Of a stretch of 64,000 nt of DNA, positions 44,763 through 53,448 are shown piece after piece. Below the pieces are notes generated by a model. That model saw only the letters and a list, made by a program, of their open reading frames with translations, was not told the DNA's origin and made no database searches. The stretch's first letter is position 1. Each line of letters begins with the position of its first letter. The DNA comes from an uncultured Siphonobacter sp. (lineage in GTDB: Bacteria > Bacteroidota > Bacteroidia > Cytophagales > Spirosomataceae). A program made the position numbers and the translations under genes. The DNA is taken from the NCBI GenBank assembly GCA_913774715.1, contig CAJYHS010000086.1, positions 1-64,000 of the forward strand, read 5' to 3'.

Positions 44763-46874
44763 TTATCGGTAGAAGCCCATGGCTACGCCGCCGTCTACGT
44801 TGAGGGCGTTGCCGGTAGACTTGTTCAGTAACCCTCCGGTAAACGCGAAGCAGGCGTTCGCGATGTCTTCGGGGAGAATGATTTCGTTCAGTAAAGTGCG
44901 TTTGGCATAGTAGGCAGGTAACTCTTCTACCGTGATGCCGTACGCTTTCGCACGACCTTCCGCCCAAGCTCCCGCCCAGATTTTAGAATCAGCAATCACC
45001 GCATCCGGGTTAACCGTGTTCACGCGGATTTTTTCAGGACCTACTTCCGCAGCCAGCAGACGTGTGCCATGAGCCTGAGCCGCTTTCGCCGAACCATAGC
45101 CCAGGTTATTAGGTCCGCTTACCACGGCATTTTTAGAAGCAATGTTGATAATATCGCCACCTAAAGCCTGTTTCCGCATGACCGCAACGGCTGCCTGCGA
45201 AACCAGGAACTGACCTTTTACGAGAATGTCGAATAATAAATCCCAGTCCTTTTCGGTGTGATCAGCGATGGATTTCGAGATGGAGATACCCGCGTTATTA
45301 ACTACGATGTCCACACCACCAAAAGCCAGAGCACAGGCGTCAAATGCTTTTTCGATCGACTCCGCAGAAGTTACGTCCAGCAGTTCCGCATTGAACGCAT
45401 CTGTACCGTAGCTCTTCTGGAATTCTTCTTTCGCTCCTTCCAGACGGCCTGAGTCATTATCATTTAAGAAGATAACGGCTCCTTCGGCTTGTAATTTTTT
45501 GGCGATAGCCTTACCAATACCACCCGCAGAACCCGTAATCAGGGCAATTTTGCCCGAAAGAGGTTTCGGCTTAGGCATGCGTTGCAGTTTTGCTTCTTCA
45601 AGTAACCAGTACTCAATATCAAAGGCTTCCTGACGGGGTAAGGATGTATATTCAGAGATGGCTTCCGCCCCACGCATCACGTTGATCGCGTTGACGTAGA
45701 ATTCCGAAGCAACCCGAGCCGTCTGTTTGTCTTTGGCAAACGTAAACTGACCCACACCTGGCCACAGAATTACCACGGGATTAGGATCACGCATGGCAGG
45801 GCTGTTGCTACGTTTGCAGTTTTCATAATACTCGGTGTACATCTGACGGTAGGCTTCGAAAGACGGAGCCAGCTTTTCCTTCAGAGCTGCGGTATCGGTA
45901 AGATCGGCGTCAGCGGGTAAGTCGAGAACAAGCGGCTGAATTTTGGTACGCAGGAAGTGATCCGGGCAGGAAGTTCCCAGCGGAGCCAGTTTTTCCAGAT
46001 CGTTCGAATTGATGAATTGCAATACGCGTTCATCATCCGTGAAGTGACCGACCATGCGAACGTAGCTCGAGCAGAATCCGCGTAACACGGGAGCTAACTT
46101 GGAAGCCTGCTCTTTGCGGTTTTCCAGCGTTTCTACTTTTTGTCCACCAAAAACCGGGCCTTTTTTACCGTAGTTTTCTTCCAGATATTCGGCACAACGC
46201 TCGATTACTTCCAGCGTGTTAATGTAGCTTTCGTAAGCCGTATCACCCCAGGTAAACAGACCGTGACTGCCTAAGAAAATTCCGCGAATACCAGGATTCT
46301 CAGCCAGACACCGCTCCAGTTGCAGACCCAGATCGAAGCCAGGACGCTGCCAGGGGACCCAGCCTAAAGTTCCACCAAATAAGTCTTTAACGATCTGTTC
46401 GCCGTCTTTCGCCGCTGCAATCGCGATGGCCGCATCCGGGTGCAGGTGATCGACGTGCTTGAAGGGTAAAAAGGCGTGTAAGGGAGTATCAATCGAAGGA
46501 GCTTTGGAATCCAGATCGTAGATGCAATAGTTGAATAAATTCACCATTTCATCTTCAAATTCCAGCCCCCGATAACGGCTTTTCAAAGCATGCAGACGGT
46601 CCAGGTACAGAGCCGCCAAACCTGATTTTTTCAAGGTCCCTAAATCACCACCAGAACCTTTTACCCACATGACGGGAGTATCCTGGCCGGTTAATGGATC
46701 AGGAGAGGTAACCTTGCAGGACGTGTTACCACCGCCGTAATTCGTTAAACGAAGATCCGCTCCCAAGAGGTTGGAACGGTAAATGAGAAGAGCTACTTCA
46801 TCGCCAGCGAGTTCAGCGGCTTTCGCGTCGTCCCATAAATAACTTACATGTTTAAAAGAGGTAGTCTCAGTCAT
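44763..46874 (-). CDS. rhaEW: Bifunctional rhamnulose-1-phosphate aldolase / L-lactaldehyde dehydrogenase
   Basis: This is a 703-residue fusion. Residues about 1-430 form a class II aldolase domain with zinc-type His segments DHLHPDAAIAIA and GSHGLFTWGD; it cleaves L-rhamnulose-1-phosphate to DHAP and L-lactaldehyde. Residues about 437-703 form a short-chain dehydrogenase with the NAD-binding TGSAGGIG (about 447-454), NNAGIS and the catalytic YGSAK; it oxidises L-lactaldehyde to L-lactate. The fused arrangement is known as RhaEW (also annotated RhaD). The product lactate connects directly to the LutABC genes nearby. An upstream -7-like TTCCTTTG (46924-46931, minus strand) is shared with the rhamnosidase gene. 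Confidence 0.93.
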   Translation of the reverse strand: MTETTSFKHVSYLWDDAKAAELAGDEVALLIYRSNLLGADLRLTNYGGGNTSCKVTSPDPLTGQDTPVMWVKGSGGDLGTLKKSGLAALYLDRLHALKSRYRGLEFEDEMVNLFNYCIYDLDSKAPSIDTPLHAFLPFKHVDHLHPDAAIAIAAAKDGEQIVKDLFGGTLGWVPWQRPGFDLGLQLERCLAENPGIRGIFLGSHGLFTWGDTAYESYINTLEVIERCAEYLEENYGKKGPVFGGQKVETLENRKEQASKLAPVLRGFCSSYVRMVGHFTDDERVLQFINSNDLEKLAPLGTSCPDHFLRTKIQPLVLDLPADADLTDTAALKEKLAPSFEAYRQMYTEYYENCKRSNSPAMRDPNPVVILWPGVGQFTFAKDKQTARVASEFYVNAINVMRGAEAISEYTSLPRQEAFDIEYWLLEEAKLQRMPKPKPLSGKIALITGSAGGIGKAIAKKLQAEGAVIFLNDNDSGRLEGAKEEFQKSYGTDAFNAELLDVTSAESIEKAFDACALAFGGVDIVVNNAGISISKSIADHTEKDWDLLFDILVKGQFLVSQAAVAVMRKQALGGDIINIASKNAVVSGPNNLGYGSAKAAQAHGTRLLAAEVGPEKIRVNTVNPDAVIADSKIWAGAWAEGRAKAYGITVEELPAYYAKRTLLNEIILPEDIANACFAFTGGLLNKSTGNALNVDGGVAMGFYR

Positions 46875-46923
46875 GATTGGATATAAAAATGAGATAAATT
46901 CTTAGTTAGCGGTACAAATGAAC

Positions 46924-46931
46924 CAAAGGAA
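46924..46931 (-). promoter_or_regulatory. -7-like element upstream of rhaEW
   Basis: TTCCTTTG on the minus strand (7/8 match to TAnnTTTG), 50 bp from the start codon. The same 11-mer CAAAGGAAAGA occurs upstream of the rhamnosidase gene. No spaced -33 box is visible. Confidence 0.35.
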
Positions 46932-47000
46932 AGAGAATGAGCTGTCATGGTCTGTTAGGGTGAACCGTCCTGCTCTGTGAAGGTCAGGGTTGCTCTAAGG

Positions 47001-47138
47001 TCGCTATCGCTCTTTCGGATTTGCAATCCGAAACCAGTCTGTTTAAGATTCATAATCCCGGTAAGCGGATCACAGATCCGCGATCCGCAATAGATGAGTT
47101 CCGGATTGCAAATCCGGAACAGCGAGATAATTAGCGAT
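47001..47138. repeat. REPIN-like inverted pair of CGGATTTGCAATCCG palindromes
   Basis: TTTCGGATT-TGC-AATCCGAAA (47013-47033) and GTTCCGGATT-GCA-AATCCGGAAC (47098-47120) face each other. TCGCTATCGCT (47001) and AGCGAGATAATTAGCGA (47121) form outer imperfect arms. A third palindrome GCGGAT-CACAG-ATCCGC lies at 47065-47081. The element fills the gap between the rhamnosidase and rhaEW genes. Confidence 0.75.
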
Positions 47139-47171
47139 GTTTACAATCGAAGAAAGTTTAAAACGAAATAG

Positions 47172-49913
47172 TTACTGAATCGAAATCTGATACGTGCCTG
47201 GCTGAAGCTTGGAAACGCCTTTCTTTAACTTCTTACCTTCCAGCAAAGCCGATTGTCCAGCCTGCAAGGGTAACTCCAGGTCGGCCATCGTATTAGGCGG
47301 AATGGTCACGTTCAGAATTAATTTTCCGTCTTTCCGTTCCCAGTTCGAAACAATTGGACCGTATAAGGACTGATACGAAAAGTTGACACTCATTAAACCC
47401 TTCGGTGGTTTCGGAGCGATGCGGAAGGTTTTGAAACCTGGTTGCGTCGGTTCTACTCCCGCCAGATACCGGAAGTACCATTCAATGACTGAGCCATACG
47501 CGAAGTGATTCCGGGAATTCATTCCTTCGGGACGCTCCTTATCCGAATTCCAGAGTTCCCACATCGTCGTCGCCCCGTTTTCGGCCATGTAACCCCAGCT
47601 CGGGTAGGTTTTCTGAGTGGCTACTTTGTAAGCCAGATCATTATAGCCATAATCCGAAAGACGGGGTAATATTTGTTGAGAAGCAATAAAGCCCGTCGTC
47701 AGATGGTCCTGATGGGCTTTGACATCATCAGCCACATTTTTCGCGATGACGGGTTCCAATTTTTCAGGAACAATACCAAAGGAAAGGGGCATGAGATTAG
47801 CCGCCTGTGTTTTTCCTTCGTAATTATTGTCCTTGAAATACAGGTCATTATACTTCTTAGTATACTGCTTGGCTAACGCCGCGTAGGTTTCTGCTTCTTT
47901 CGTCTTTCCTAATACCTTCGCTGCTTTAGCTAAAAGGGTATTCGAATAAATCTGATACGCTCCGCCGATAGGCTTACCGGGCGAAGCCACGACGGGTACC
48001 CAGTCGCCGTAGCCAAACCATTTTTCATCGGGATCGGAGAAGTAATAGATGCCCGCTTTTTTGGTAGAACCATGATTATTCATGTATTCAACCCAGGCTC
48101 TCATACTTTCGTAATTCTTTTCCAGGATGCGTTTATCTCCGAAAAATTCATACGTAGTCCAGGGGACAATGAGCGTTGCATCGCCCCAGGCGGGTTTGGA
48201 AGGACCGCCTACCACCATTTTCGGATTAACGTCGTAGACATAACCCGATGGATGTTGAGAATCAGCTATATCGCGGGAGTATTTAGCCCAGAAACTGTTA
48301 ATATCCATCAGGTAACACGACGAAGCCACAAAAATCTGAGCGTCACCCATCCAGCCTAAGCGTTCATCCCGTTGTGGACAGTCCGTAGGAATAGATAAAG
48401 CATTACTCTTCAGGGTCCATTTGGCGTTGGAGTAGATTTTATTCAGGATTTCTTCGGAAGCAGAAAACTCACCAATGGGCTGGAAGTCCGTATGAATTAC
48501 TTTCGCTACGACATCTTCGACGGTTGGTTTTCCCGGAAAACCGACGATTTCCACGTAACGAAAGCCATGGTATAAAAACATGGGTTCCCATTCTTCTGCT
48601 CCGCCATTACTCTTGCAGATGTAACGATCCGTCGATTTGGCCGAACGCAGGTTTTCCTGAGCAACGGTTCCATCATCGTGTAATAACTCCGCATAATGAA
48701 TCACTACTTCCTGACTATAGGTAGCTTTCGGAATACTTAAGTGAACAATTCCAGCCATGTTTTGCCCAAAATCAAAGACAAAATGGCCCGGCTTGGGTTC
48801 GGTTACGGTAACTGCTTTTTTCGTTTCAGTAACCCGAATGGGCGGGGCTTCCTGAGCTACTATTTCCATTTTCTTCATGTCGAAAATTTCCGCTTTTTCA
48901 CCTGCGTTCGAATCTTTATTCGGCCCAAAAAGCGTCGTAGGATTCTTAGCGTCGTTCAATACTACCGGAGTAACCCAGCCGTCGGTGTCCGCACCTTTGG
49001 CTTCGAGCCGAGCATCGTAATGCTCGCCGTGGTACATGGCATCATAAATCACGGGCGAGAGGCGAATTTTCCAGTCCTTATTCGAAGCAATAACTTCTGT
49101 GCTTCCGTCGGCATAGATTAACTCCAACTGACATAACAGACGAAGCGGTCCCTGCGAATACCGATGAAAACCGCCGCCCCAGCCCATGCCGCCACTCCAC
49201 CAGCCATTGCCTAAAAAAGCGTCGAGTTGATTTTCGCCGTTTTTCAGTAATGAAGTAACATCATACGTCTGGTAATAGACCTTTTTGAGGTAATCCGTCC
49301 AGCCAGGAGCCAGTAACTGATCGCCTACTTTCTGATTGTTAATCTTCAGCACATAATCGCCTAAACCCGTGGCATAAATCCGGGCTTTGACGAGGTTATT
49401 CTTTACTGAAAAATCTTTGCGAGCCTGCGTAGAGCGAGGCGGTTCGCCTATGATTCCAGCCATGCCGATCCAGTCGGCTTTCCAGTCTTTTTTATCAAGT
49501 AAGCCCATTTCCCACCAGTCAGCCGAAGACCAGCCCGAGGCGGCATTTTTTTCATCCCAGGTTTGTACTTTCCAGAAATACCGTTGCCGACTTTCCAACG
49601 ATTTTCCTTTATAATCAACATATACCGACTGGCTGGATTTGACTTTGCCCGAATCCCAAAGGTCAGCTTCATTTTTATCGAGTTTTTCCTGCGAAGAAGA
49701 AACCAGAATTTGATAAGCCGTTTGCCGGACGCCGGGGTGGGTATTGGCCAGTTGCCAACTCAAACGGGGTTGAATAACGCCCGTGCCCAGCCGAATATCA
49801 CCGTATTCAAATCGTAATTTCTGGGGCGTATTCTGGGCTAATCCAAAATAGCTCAGACCTAAGCTCATGCCTAGTAGCAAGCCACGTCGGAGCCTGGAAG
49901 AAAAATGAATCAT
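47172..49913 (-). CDS. Exported alpha-L-rhamnosidase, GH78
   Basis: The 913-residue protein has a signal peptide (cleaved near GLAQN, residue 27). Domain order follows GH78: an N-terminal beta-sandwich with WDSGKV and RYFWKVQTWD, accessory beta domains with the sugar-contact segment LGNGWWSGGMG, the (alpha/alpha)6 catalytic barrel, and a C-terminal beta-sandwich. The catalytic-site segment CPQRDERLGWMGD carries D516 and E517; a later Glu lies in TTMWELWNS. It releases terminal L-rhamnose from plant or microbial glycosides in the periplasm or at the surface, feeding the downstream rha genes. A promoter with good spacing precedes it. It is divergent from the GntR-type regulator gene. Confidence 0.93.
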   Translation of the reverse strand: MIHFSSRLRRGLLLGMSLGLSYFGLAQNTPQKLRFEYGDIRLGTGVIQPRLSWQLANTHPGVRQTAYQILVSSSQEKLDKNEADLWDSGKVKSSQSVYVDYKGKSLESRQRYFWKVQTWDEKNAASGWSSADWWEMGLLDKKDWKADWIGMAGIIGEPPRSTQARKDFSVKNNLVKARIYATGLGDYVLKINNQKVGDQLLAPGWTDYLKKVYYQTYDVTSLLKNGENQLDAFLGNGWWSGGMGWGGGFHRYSQGPLRLLCQLELIYADGSTEVIASNKDWKIRLSPVIYDAMYHGEHYDARLEAKGADTDGWVTPVVLNDAKNPTTLFGPNKDSNAGEKAEIFDMKKMEIVAQEAPPIRVTETKKAVTVTEPKPGHFVFDFGQNMAGIVHLSIPKATYSQEVVIHYAELLHDDGTVAQENLRSAKSTDRYICKSNGGAEEWEPMFLYHGFRYVEIVGFPGKPTVEDVVAKVIHTDFQPIGEFSASEEILNKIYSNAKWTLKSNALSIPTDCPQRDERLGWMGDAQIFVASSCYLMDINSFWAKYSRDIADSQHPSGYVYDVNPKMVVGGPSKPAWGDATLIVPWTTYEFFGDKRILEKNYESMRAWVEYMNNHGSTKKAGIYYFSDPDEKWFGYGDWVPVVASPGKPIGGAYQIYSNTLLAKAAKVLGKTKEAETYAALAKQYTKKYNDLYFKDNNYEGKTQAANLMPLSFGIVPEKLEPVIAKNVADDVKAHQDHLTTGFIASQQILPRLSDYGYNDLAYKVATQKTYPSWGYMAENGATTMWELWNSDKERPEGMNSRNHFAYGSVIEWYFRYLAGVEPTQPGFKTFRIAPKPPKGLMSVNFSYQSLYGPIVSNWERKDGKLILNVTIPPNTMADLELPLQAGQSALLEGKKLKKGVSKLQPGTYQISIQ

Positions 49914-49965
49914 AGTTTAGAGAGTTAATGTACTGGGAAAAGCGGCTTTAGAGGGAGCCACCATT

Positions 49966-49997
49966 CAAAGGAAAGAATCTATTTAGAACCTTACAAA
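49966..49997 (-). promoter_or_regulatory. Promoter of the rhamnosidase gene
   Basis: On the minus strand: TTTG (49994-49997), 20-bp spacer, TTCCTTTG (49966-49973, 7/8 of the -7 consensus). The leader would be about 45 nt. Confidence 0.55.
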
Positions 49998-50058
49998 AAA
50001 AGATCAACTGATTCCGTTTAACTTACGACCTTTACAGTGAGTTAGCACCCAGTATCTT

Positions 50059-51096
50059 ATGAAACAAACGGTTCGGCAGGTTTTTGAAATTATTCAGATT
50101 GATGAATATTCAACGACGCCTAAATACAAGCAAATCGTCAATTCGGTTATCTCGGCTATTGAACGTGGGTTAGTGAAAACGAACCAGGGTTTGCCATCGA
50201 TCAATGAGTTGTCGATGTTGTACGACATTTCCAGAGACACCGCTGAAAAGGCTTATAATGAGTTAAAGAAGTTGGGAATTCTGGGTTCGGTGCCGGGCAA
50301 AGGTTTTTACATTGCCAGTGCGAGTTACCGTCAGAAACGACGCGTTTTTCTTCTTTTCAATAAGCTAAGTCCGCACAAAAAGATTATTTATGATACGATG
50401 GTGGAGGTGTTGGGCGAGGAAACAGCCGTTGATTTTTACGTCTACAATAACAACTTCCGGCTTTTTAAGGAGCTGATTCAAAATAGGGCGGGGCATTATA
50501 CGCATTACGTTATTATCGCTCATTTTCTGGAAGGGGGCGAGTCGGCAGCTGAGTTAGTTAATCAGTTACCCAAGGAGCAGTTATTGATTCTGGATAAATT
50601 GATTCCGGGCGTGGAGGGACCTTATGCGTCGGTGTATCAGGACTTTGAAAAAGACATTTTCACGGCTTTGGCCGAGGGAGAAGACTTATTGCGGAAGTAT
50701 CAGACGCTAAAGTTAATTTTTCCGCTACACACGTATCATGCCCGTGAAATTTTGATTGGTTTCCAGAAATTCTGTACGGAGTTTGGCTTTCCTTACAAGA
50801 TCATTTCCGATGTTTCGAAAGAACTTATGTCTCCGGGCGATGTCTACATCAACCTGATGGAGGACGATCTGGTAACGCTGGTAAAACAGGCGAAATCGAG
50901 CGGGTTAATGGTAGGGCAGGATGTGGGCATTATTTCTTATAACGAAAGCCCGCTCAAGGAAATCATTCTGGATGGGATCACGGTACTATCTACCGATTTT
51001 GAGGCGATGGGTAAACAGGCGGCTGAGCTAATCCTGAAAAATTCGACCGAACAGATTGCGAATTCGTTTAAGTTAATCGTTCGAAAATCAGTTTAG
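50059..51096 (+). CDS. GntR-family regulator with C-terminal sugar-binding-protein-like domain, probable rhamnose regulator
   Basis: This is a 345-residue protein. The N-terminal GntR winged helix (about 12-85) contains YKQIVNSVISAIERGLVK, LPSINELSMLYDISRDTAEKAYNELKKLG and GKGFYIA. Residues about 95-345 form a periplasmic-binding-protein-like ligand domain of the LacI/AraR kind (VFLLFNKLSPHKK; VGIISYNESPLKEIILDGITVLS). Regulators of this architecture bind a sugar and release DNA. The divergent position next to GH78 and the rha string makes L-rhamnose or an intermediate the likely effector; this is inference. Start ATG 50059 lies 145 bp from the divergent rhamnosidase start. Confidence 0.8.
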   Translation: MKQTVRQVFEIIQIDEYSTTPKYKQIVNSVISAIERGLVKTNQGLPSINELSMLYDISRDTAEKAYNELKKLGILGSVPGKGFYIASASYRQKRRVFLLFNKLSPHKKIIYDTMVEVLGEETAVDFYVYNNNFRLFKELIQNRAGHYTHYVIIAHFLEGGESAAELVNQLPKEQLLILDKLIPGVEGPYASVYQDFEKDIFTALAEGEDLLRKYQTLKLIFPLHTYHAREILIGFQKFCTEFGFPYKIISDVSKELMSPGDVYINLMEDDLVTLVKQAKSSGLMVGQDVGIISYNESPLKEIILDGITVLSTDFEAMGKQAAELILKNSTEQIANSFKLIVRKSV

Positions 51097-51126
51097 TTAT
51101 GGTTGTTAGTTGCTGGTTATTTGTTG

Positions 51127-51221
51127 GTAGAGACGTCCATTTATGGCGTCTGGGTAGAGGCGATTACGGGTTATCTTGCCGTCATTTCATTCCCTAGTTG
51201 AGACGCGATAAATGTTGGTAG
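51127..51221. repeat. Degraded copy of a 100-bp inverted-repeat element
   Basis: The left arm (51127-51151) differs at one base from the left arm of the intact element at 51229-51328. The right arm (51201-51221) is eroded. Internal sequence TTTCATTCCC is shared by both copies. Confidence 0.7.
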
Positions 51222-51228
51222 AATCCCT

Positions 51229-51328
51229 GTAGAGACGTCCATTGATGGCGTCTGGGTAAGAGGCGGTTTTGTTTACCTTTGAAATTTTTTCATTCCCCGG
51301 CTGAGACGCCATCAATGGACGTCTCTAC
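51229..51328. mobile_element. 100-bp MITE/REPIN-like element with perfect 25-bp terminal inverted repeats
   Basis: The arm at 51229-51253 begins GTAGAGACGTCCATTGATGG and is the exact reverse complement of 51304-51328. There is no coding capacity. It sits in tandem with a degraded copy, in the gap between convergent regulator and AAA+ genes. Confidence 0.75.
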
Positions 51329-51332
51329 GTAA

Positions 51333-51364
51333 AAAAGGACGGCTTTGCAAAAAGCCGTCCTTTT
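51333..51364. terminator. Bidirectional terminator between the GntR-type regulator and AAA+ genes
   Basis: AAAAGGACGGCTTT (51333-51346) pairs perfectly with 51351-51364 around a GCAA tetraloop. Confidence 0.9.
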
Positions 51365-51389
51365 CTATAAACTAATAATCAGAATCAAT

Positions 51390-52937
51390 CTAGCGTCGGC
51401 GACCAAAATCTTCGTCGTCATCATCTTCCTCTTCGTCATCATCGTCGAAGCTTAAGCCAGACATCAGACTGTCGGTAAGGTCCTTGAACTGCAGACCTGT
51501 ATCGAGTGGTTTCTTACTGATGAGCGAGAATTCCGCCATGCCGTGCAGTACAAATTCCATGAAGAAAAACTTCTCGTCACCGGTAATATCGGTATGAAAT
51601 TCTTCTACCAGATCATCCAGTCCGTCGATGGCCAGCAGTCGGTTCTGGTAATCCTTATCCGATAGGTCGCTCAGTAAATCCAGAGAGTTTTCACTGAACC
51701 AGTTCTGAATTTTCTGGAAAGGATTTTTCTTATTCTTGATCTGCTTTTTCAGCTTTTCGGGATCGGGGAAGTAATGCAGGAACTGGGTTTTAATGGCCTT
51801 ACTCACCAGGTTCATCGCTACAATGTAGGGACCTTCCACTTCGCCTTCATAAACCAATTCCACCTTACCCGTAATAGCTGGAATAACGCCGTATAAATCC
51901 GAAATACGCACGAAAGTATGCTCTTCATTATTCAGTAAAGCCCGACGTTCCGCCGCTGAAACTAAGTTCTCATACGCAGAAATGGTCATCCGTGCCGATA
52001 CGCCGGATTTGGAATCCACGTATTCGCTCTGGCGGGCTTCGATGGCAATCTGTTCGATCAGGTCTTCCGTTACTTCATTAATCATCACGATTTCCTGACC
52101 TTCTTTGACCTTGGCTTCCTGCTTGGTAATGCGTTTCCCAATTTCCAGCGTCCGTGGATAGTGCGTCAGAATCTGGCTGTCAATCCGGTCTTTCAGCGGC
52201 GTGACAATGCTACCCCGGTTCGTATAATCTTCCGGGTTAGCCGTGAAAACGAACTGAATATCCAGCGGTAACCGTAGTTTGAACCCGCGAATCTGGATAT
52301 CGCCTTCCTGTAAAATATTAAAGAGCGATACCTGAATACGAGCCTGTAAATCGGGTAATTCGTTAATAACAAAAATGCTCCGGTGTGAACGGGGAATTAA
52401 CCCAAAGTGAATCACACGTTCATCGGAATAAGGTAACTTCAGCGTCGCTGCTTTGATTGGATCGGCATCCCCGATCAAGTCGGCTACGGATACGTCGGGC
52501 GTGGCTAGTTTCTCCGTATACCGTTCTTCCCGATGCAGCCAGATCACGGGTGTTTCGTCGCCTTTTTCAGCAATGAGATCTACCGCGAAGCGAGATAAGG
52601 GTTGTAAAGGATCATCATTCAATTCAGATCCTTCTACCACAGGAATATACTCGTCGAGCAGATAGACCATCAAACGGGCAATCCGGGTTTTAGCCTGACC
52701 ACGAAGACCTAATAAGTTAATGTGATGACGGGACAGAATAGCCCGCTCCACGTCGGGTATAACTGTGTCTTCATACCCATAGATACCGGGAAATACGGGT
52801 TCGCCCGAACGCATTTTAGCAATCAGATTCCGGCGAAGTTCGTCTTTGATAGATTCGGGTTGGTAGCCAGCCGCCTTAAGCTGACCGAGCGTAGTAAGGG
52901 TTAATTTATCGGAAACAGGAAGCGAGTGATACGACAT
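51390..52937 (-). CDS. MoxR/magnesium-chelatase-I-like AAA+ ATPase
   Basis: This is a 515-residue cytosolic ATPase. The Walker A variant GLRGQAKTR lies at residues 77-85. The sensor/insert region (IFVINELPDLQARIQVSLFNILQEGDIQIRG) and FTANPEDYTNRGSIVTPLKDR mark the chelatase-I/MoxR clade. The C-terminal tail is an acidic low-complexity run of Asp/Glu ending GRRR. Such ATPases work with a VWA protein as a metal-insertion or remodelling pair. The matching VWA gene is at 57574-58683 on the same strand, 4.6 kb upstream, rather than adjacent. Substrate unknown. The cell probably does not make chlorophyll, so 'magnesium chelatase' names the family only. Confidence 0.85.
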   Translation of the reverse strand: MSYHSLPVSDKLTLTTLGQLKAAGYQPESIKDELRRNLIAKMRSGEPVFPGIYGYEDTVIPDVERAILSRHHINLLGLRGQAKTRIARLMVYLLDEYIPVVEGSELNDDPLQPLSRFAVDLIAEKGDETPVIWLHREERYTEKLATPDVSVADLIGDADPIKAATLKLPYSDERVIHFGLIPRSHRSIFVINELPDLQARIQVSLFNILQEGDIQIRGFKLRLPLDIQFVFTANPEDYTNRGSIVTPLKDRIDSQILTHYPRTLEIGKRITKQEAKVKEGQEIVMINEVTEDLIEQIAIEARQSEYVDSKSGVSARMTISAYENLVSAAERRALLNNEEHTFVRISDLYGVIPAITGKVELVYEGEVEGPYIVAMNLVSKAIKTQFLHYFPDPEKLKKQIKNKKNPFQKIQNWFSENSLDLLSDLSDKDYQNRLLAIDGLDDLVEEFHTDITGDEKFFFMEFVLHGMAEFSLISKKPLDTGLQFKDLTDSLMSGLSFDDDDEEEDDDDEDFGRRR

Positions 52938-53094
52938 CTAAAAAGGGTTTAGCTAGTAAATGGGTAACGCTAATGGCGTCGAAAAGGTTTGGTTGTGCTT
53001 TTTCTAGTTTATTGTGTTAGTGTAATTCATGTTTTGCAACCACTGGTAATGTCGAAAGTTAACTTGTGAATTCACCATGCATGGCTAAAATTTA

Positions 53095-53448
53095 CTAGAT
53101 AACTTCAGTAACAATACAACTGGCAATACGATATCTAAAATCAACCACAAAAAATTCCATTCCTATTTTCCAAACAGATTTCTGGACTTCGAAAGCAGGA
53201 AAGGCAAGGTAACAGGGTACGCATTCGCCTGGAAAAATCCAGTCTTGATCTGTATCAAAATGAATGGCAACTGACCAAAGTGAAGAGTTTAAATGCCCGG
53301 ATTGAAACGTATGGTAACGAACCTGTAATAGGAGCTTTTGGCGGGTATAAATGGATGTTGAAACATCTCCACCCTGTTCTAAAGTTAAAAAGTGAAAATC
53401 AGCTTTCAGATGCCAGTTTATGCCTTCTAGAGGCCATACTTCGCCCAT
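53095..53448 (-). CDS. Stand-alone EF-Tu domain-III-like beta-barrel protein
   Basis: The 117-residue protein has no GTPase domain. From residue about 14 it follows the pattern of the third domain of EF-Tu: KADFHFLTLEQGG (EF-Tu: aEvyiLskeEGG), then a middle strand pair, the PGECVPCYLAF segment (EF-Tu: pGdnv..) and the closing FFVVDFRYRIASCIVTEVI (EF-Tu: FaIReGgrTVGaGvVtki). Small orphan proteins of this kind occur in Bacteroidota; function unknown. The conserved EF-Tu RxGxRTVG basic turn is weak here. An opposite-strand frame (53280-53498) overlaps it but has no recognisable pattern. Flanking gaps 52938-53094 and 53449-53643 show nothing callable. Confidence 0.55.
   Translation of the reverse strand: MGEVWPLEGINWHLKADFHFLTLEQGGDVSTSIYTRQKLLLQVRYHTFQSGHLNSSLWSVAIHFDTDQDWIFPGECVPCYLAFPAFEVQKSVWKIGMEFFVVDFRYRIASCIVTEVI

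Noticed and set aside
51127-51328. Repeated GTAGAGACGTCC segments as a possible CRISPR array
   Set aside because: Only two direct copies plus one inverted copy, each with an inverted partner; no regular spacers and no cas genes.
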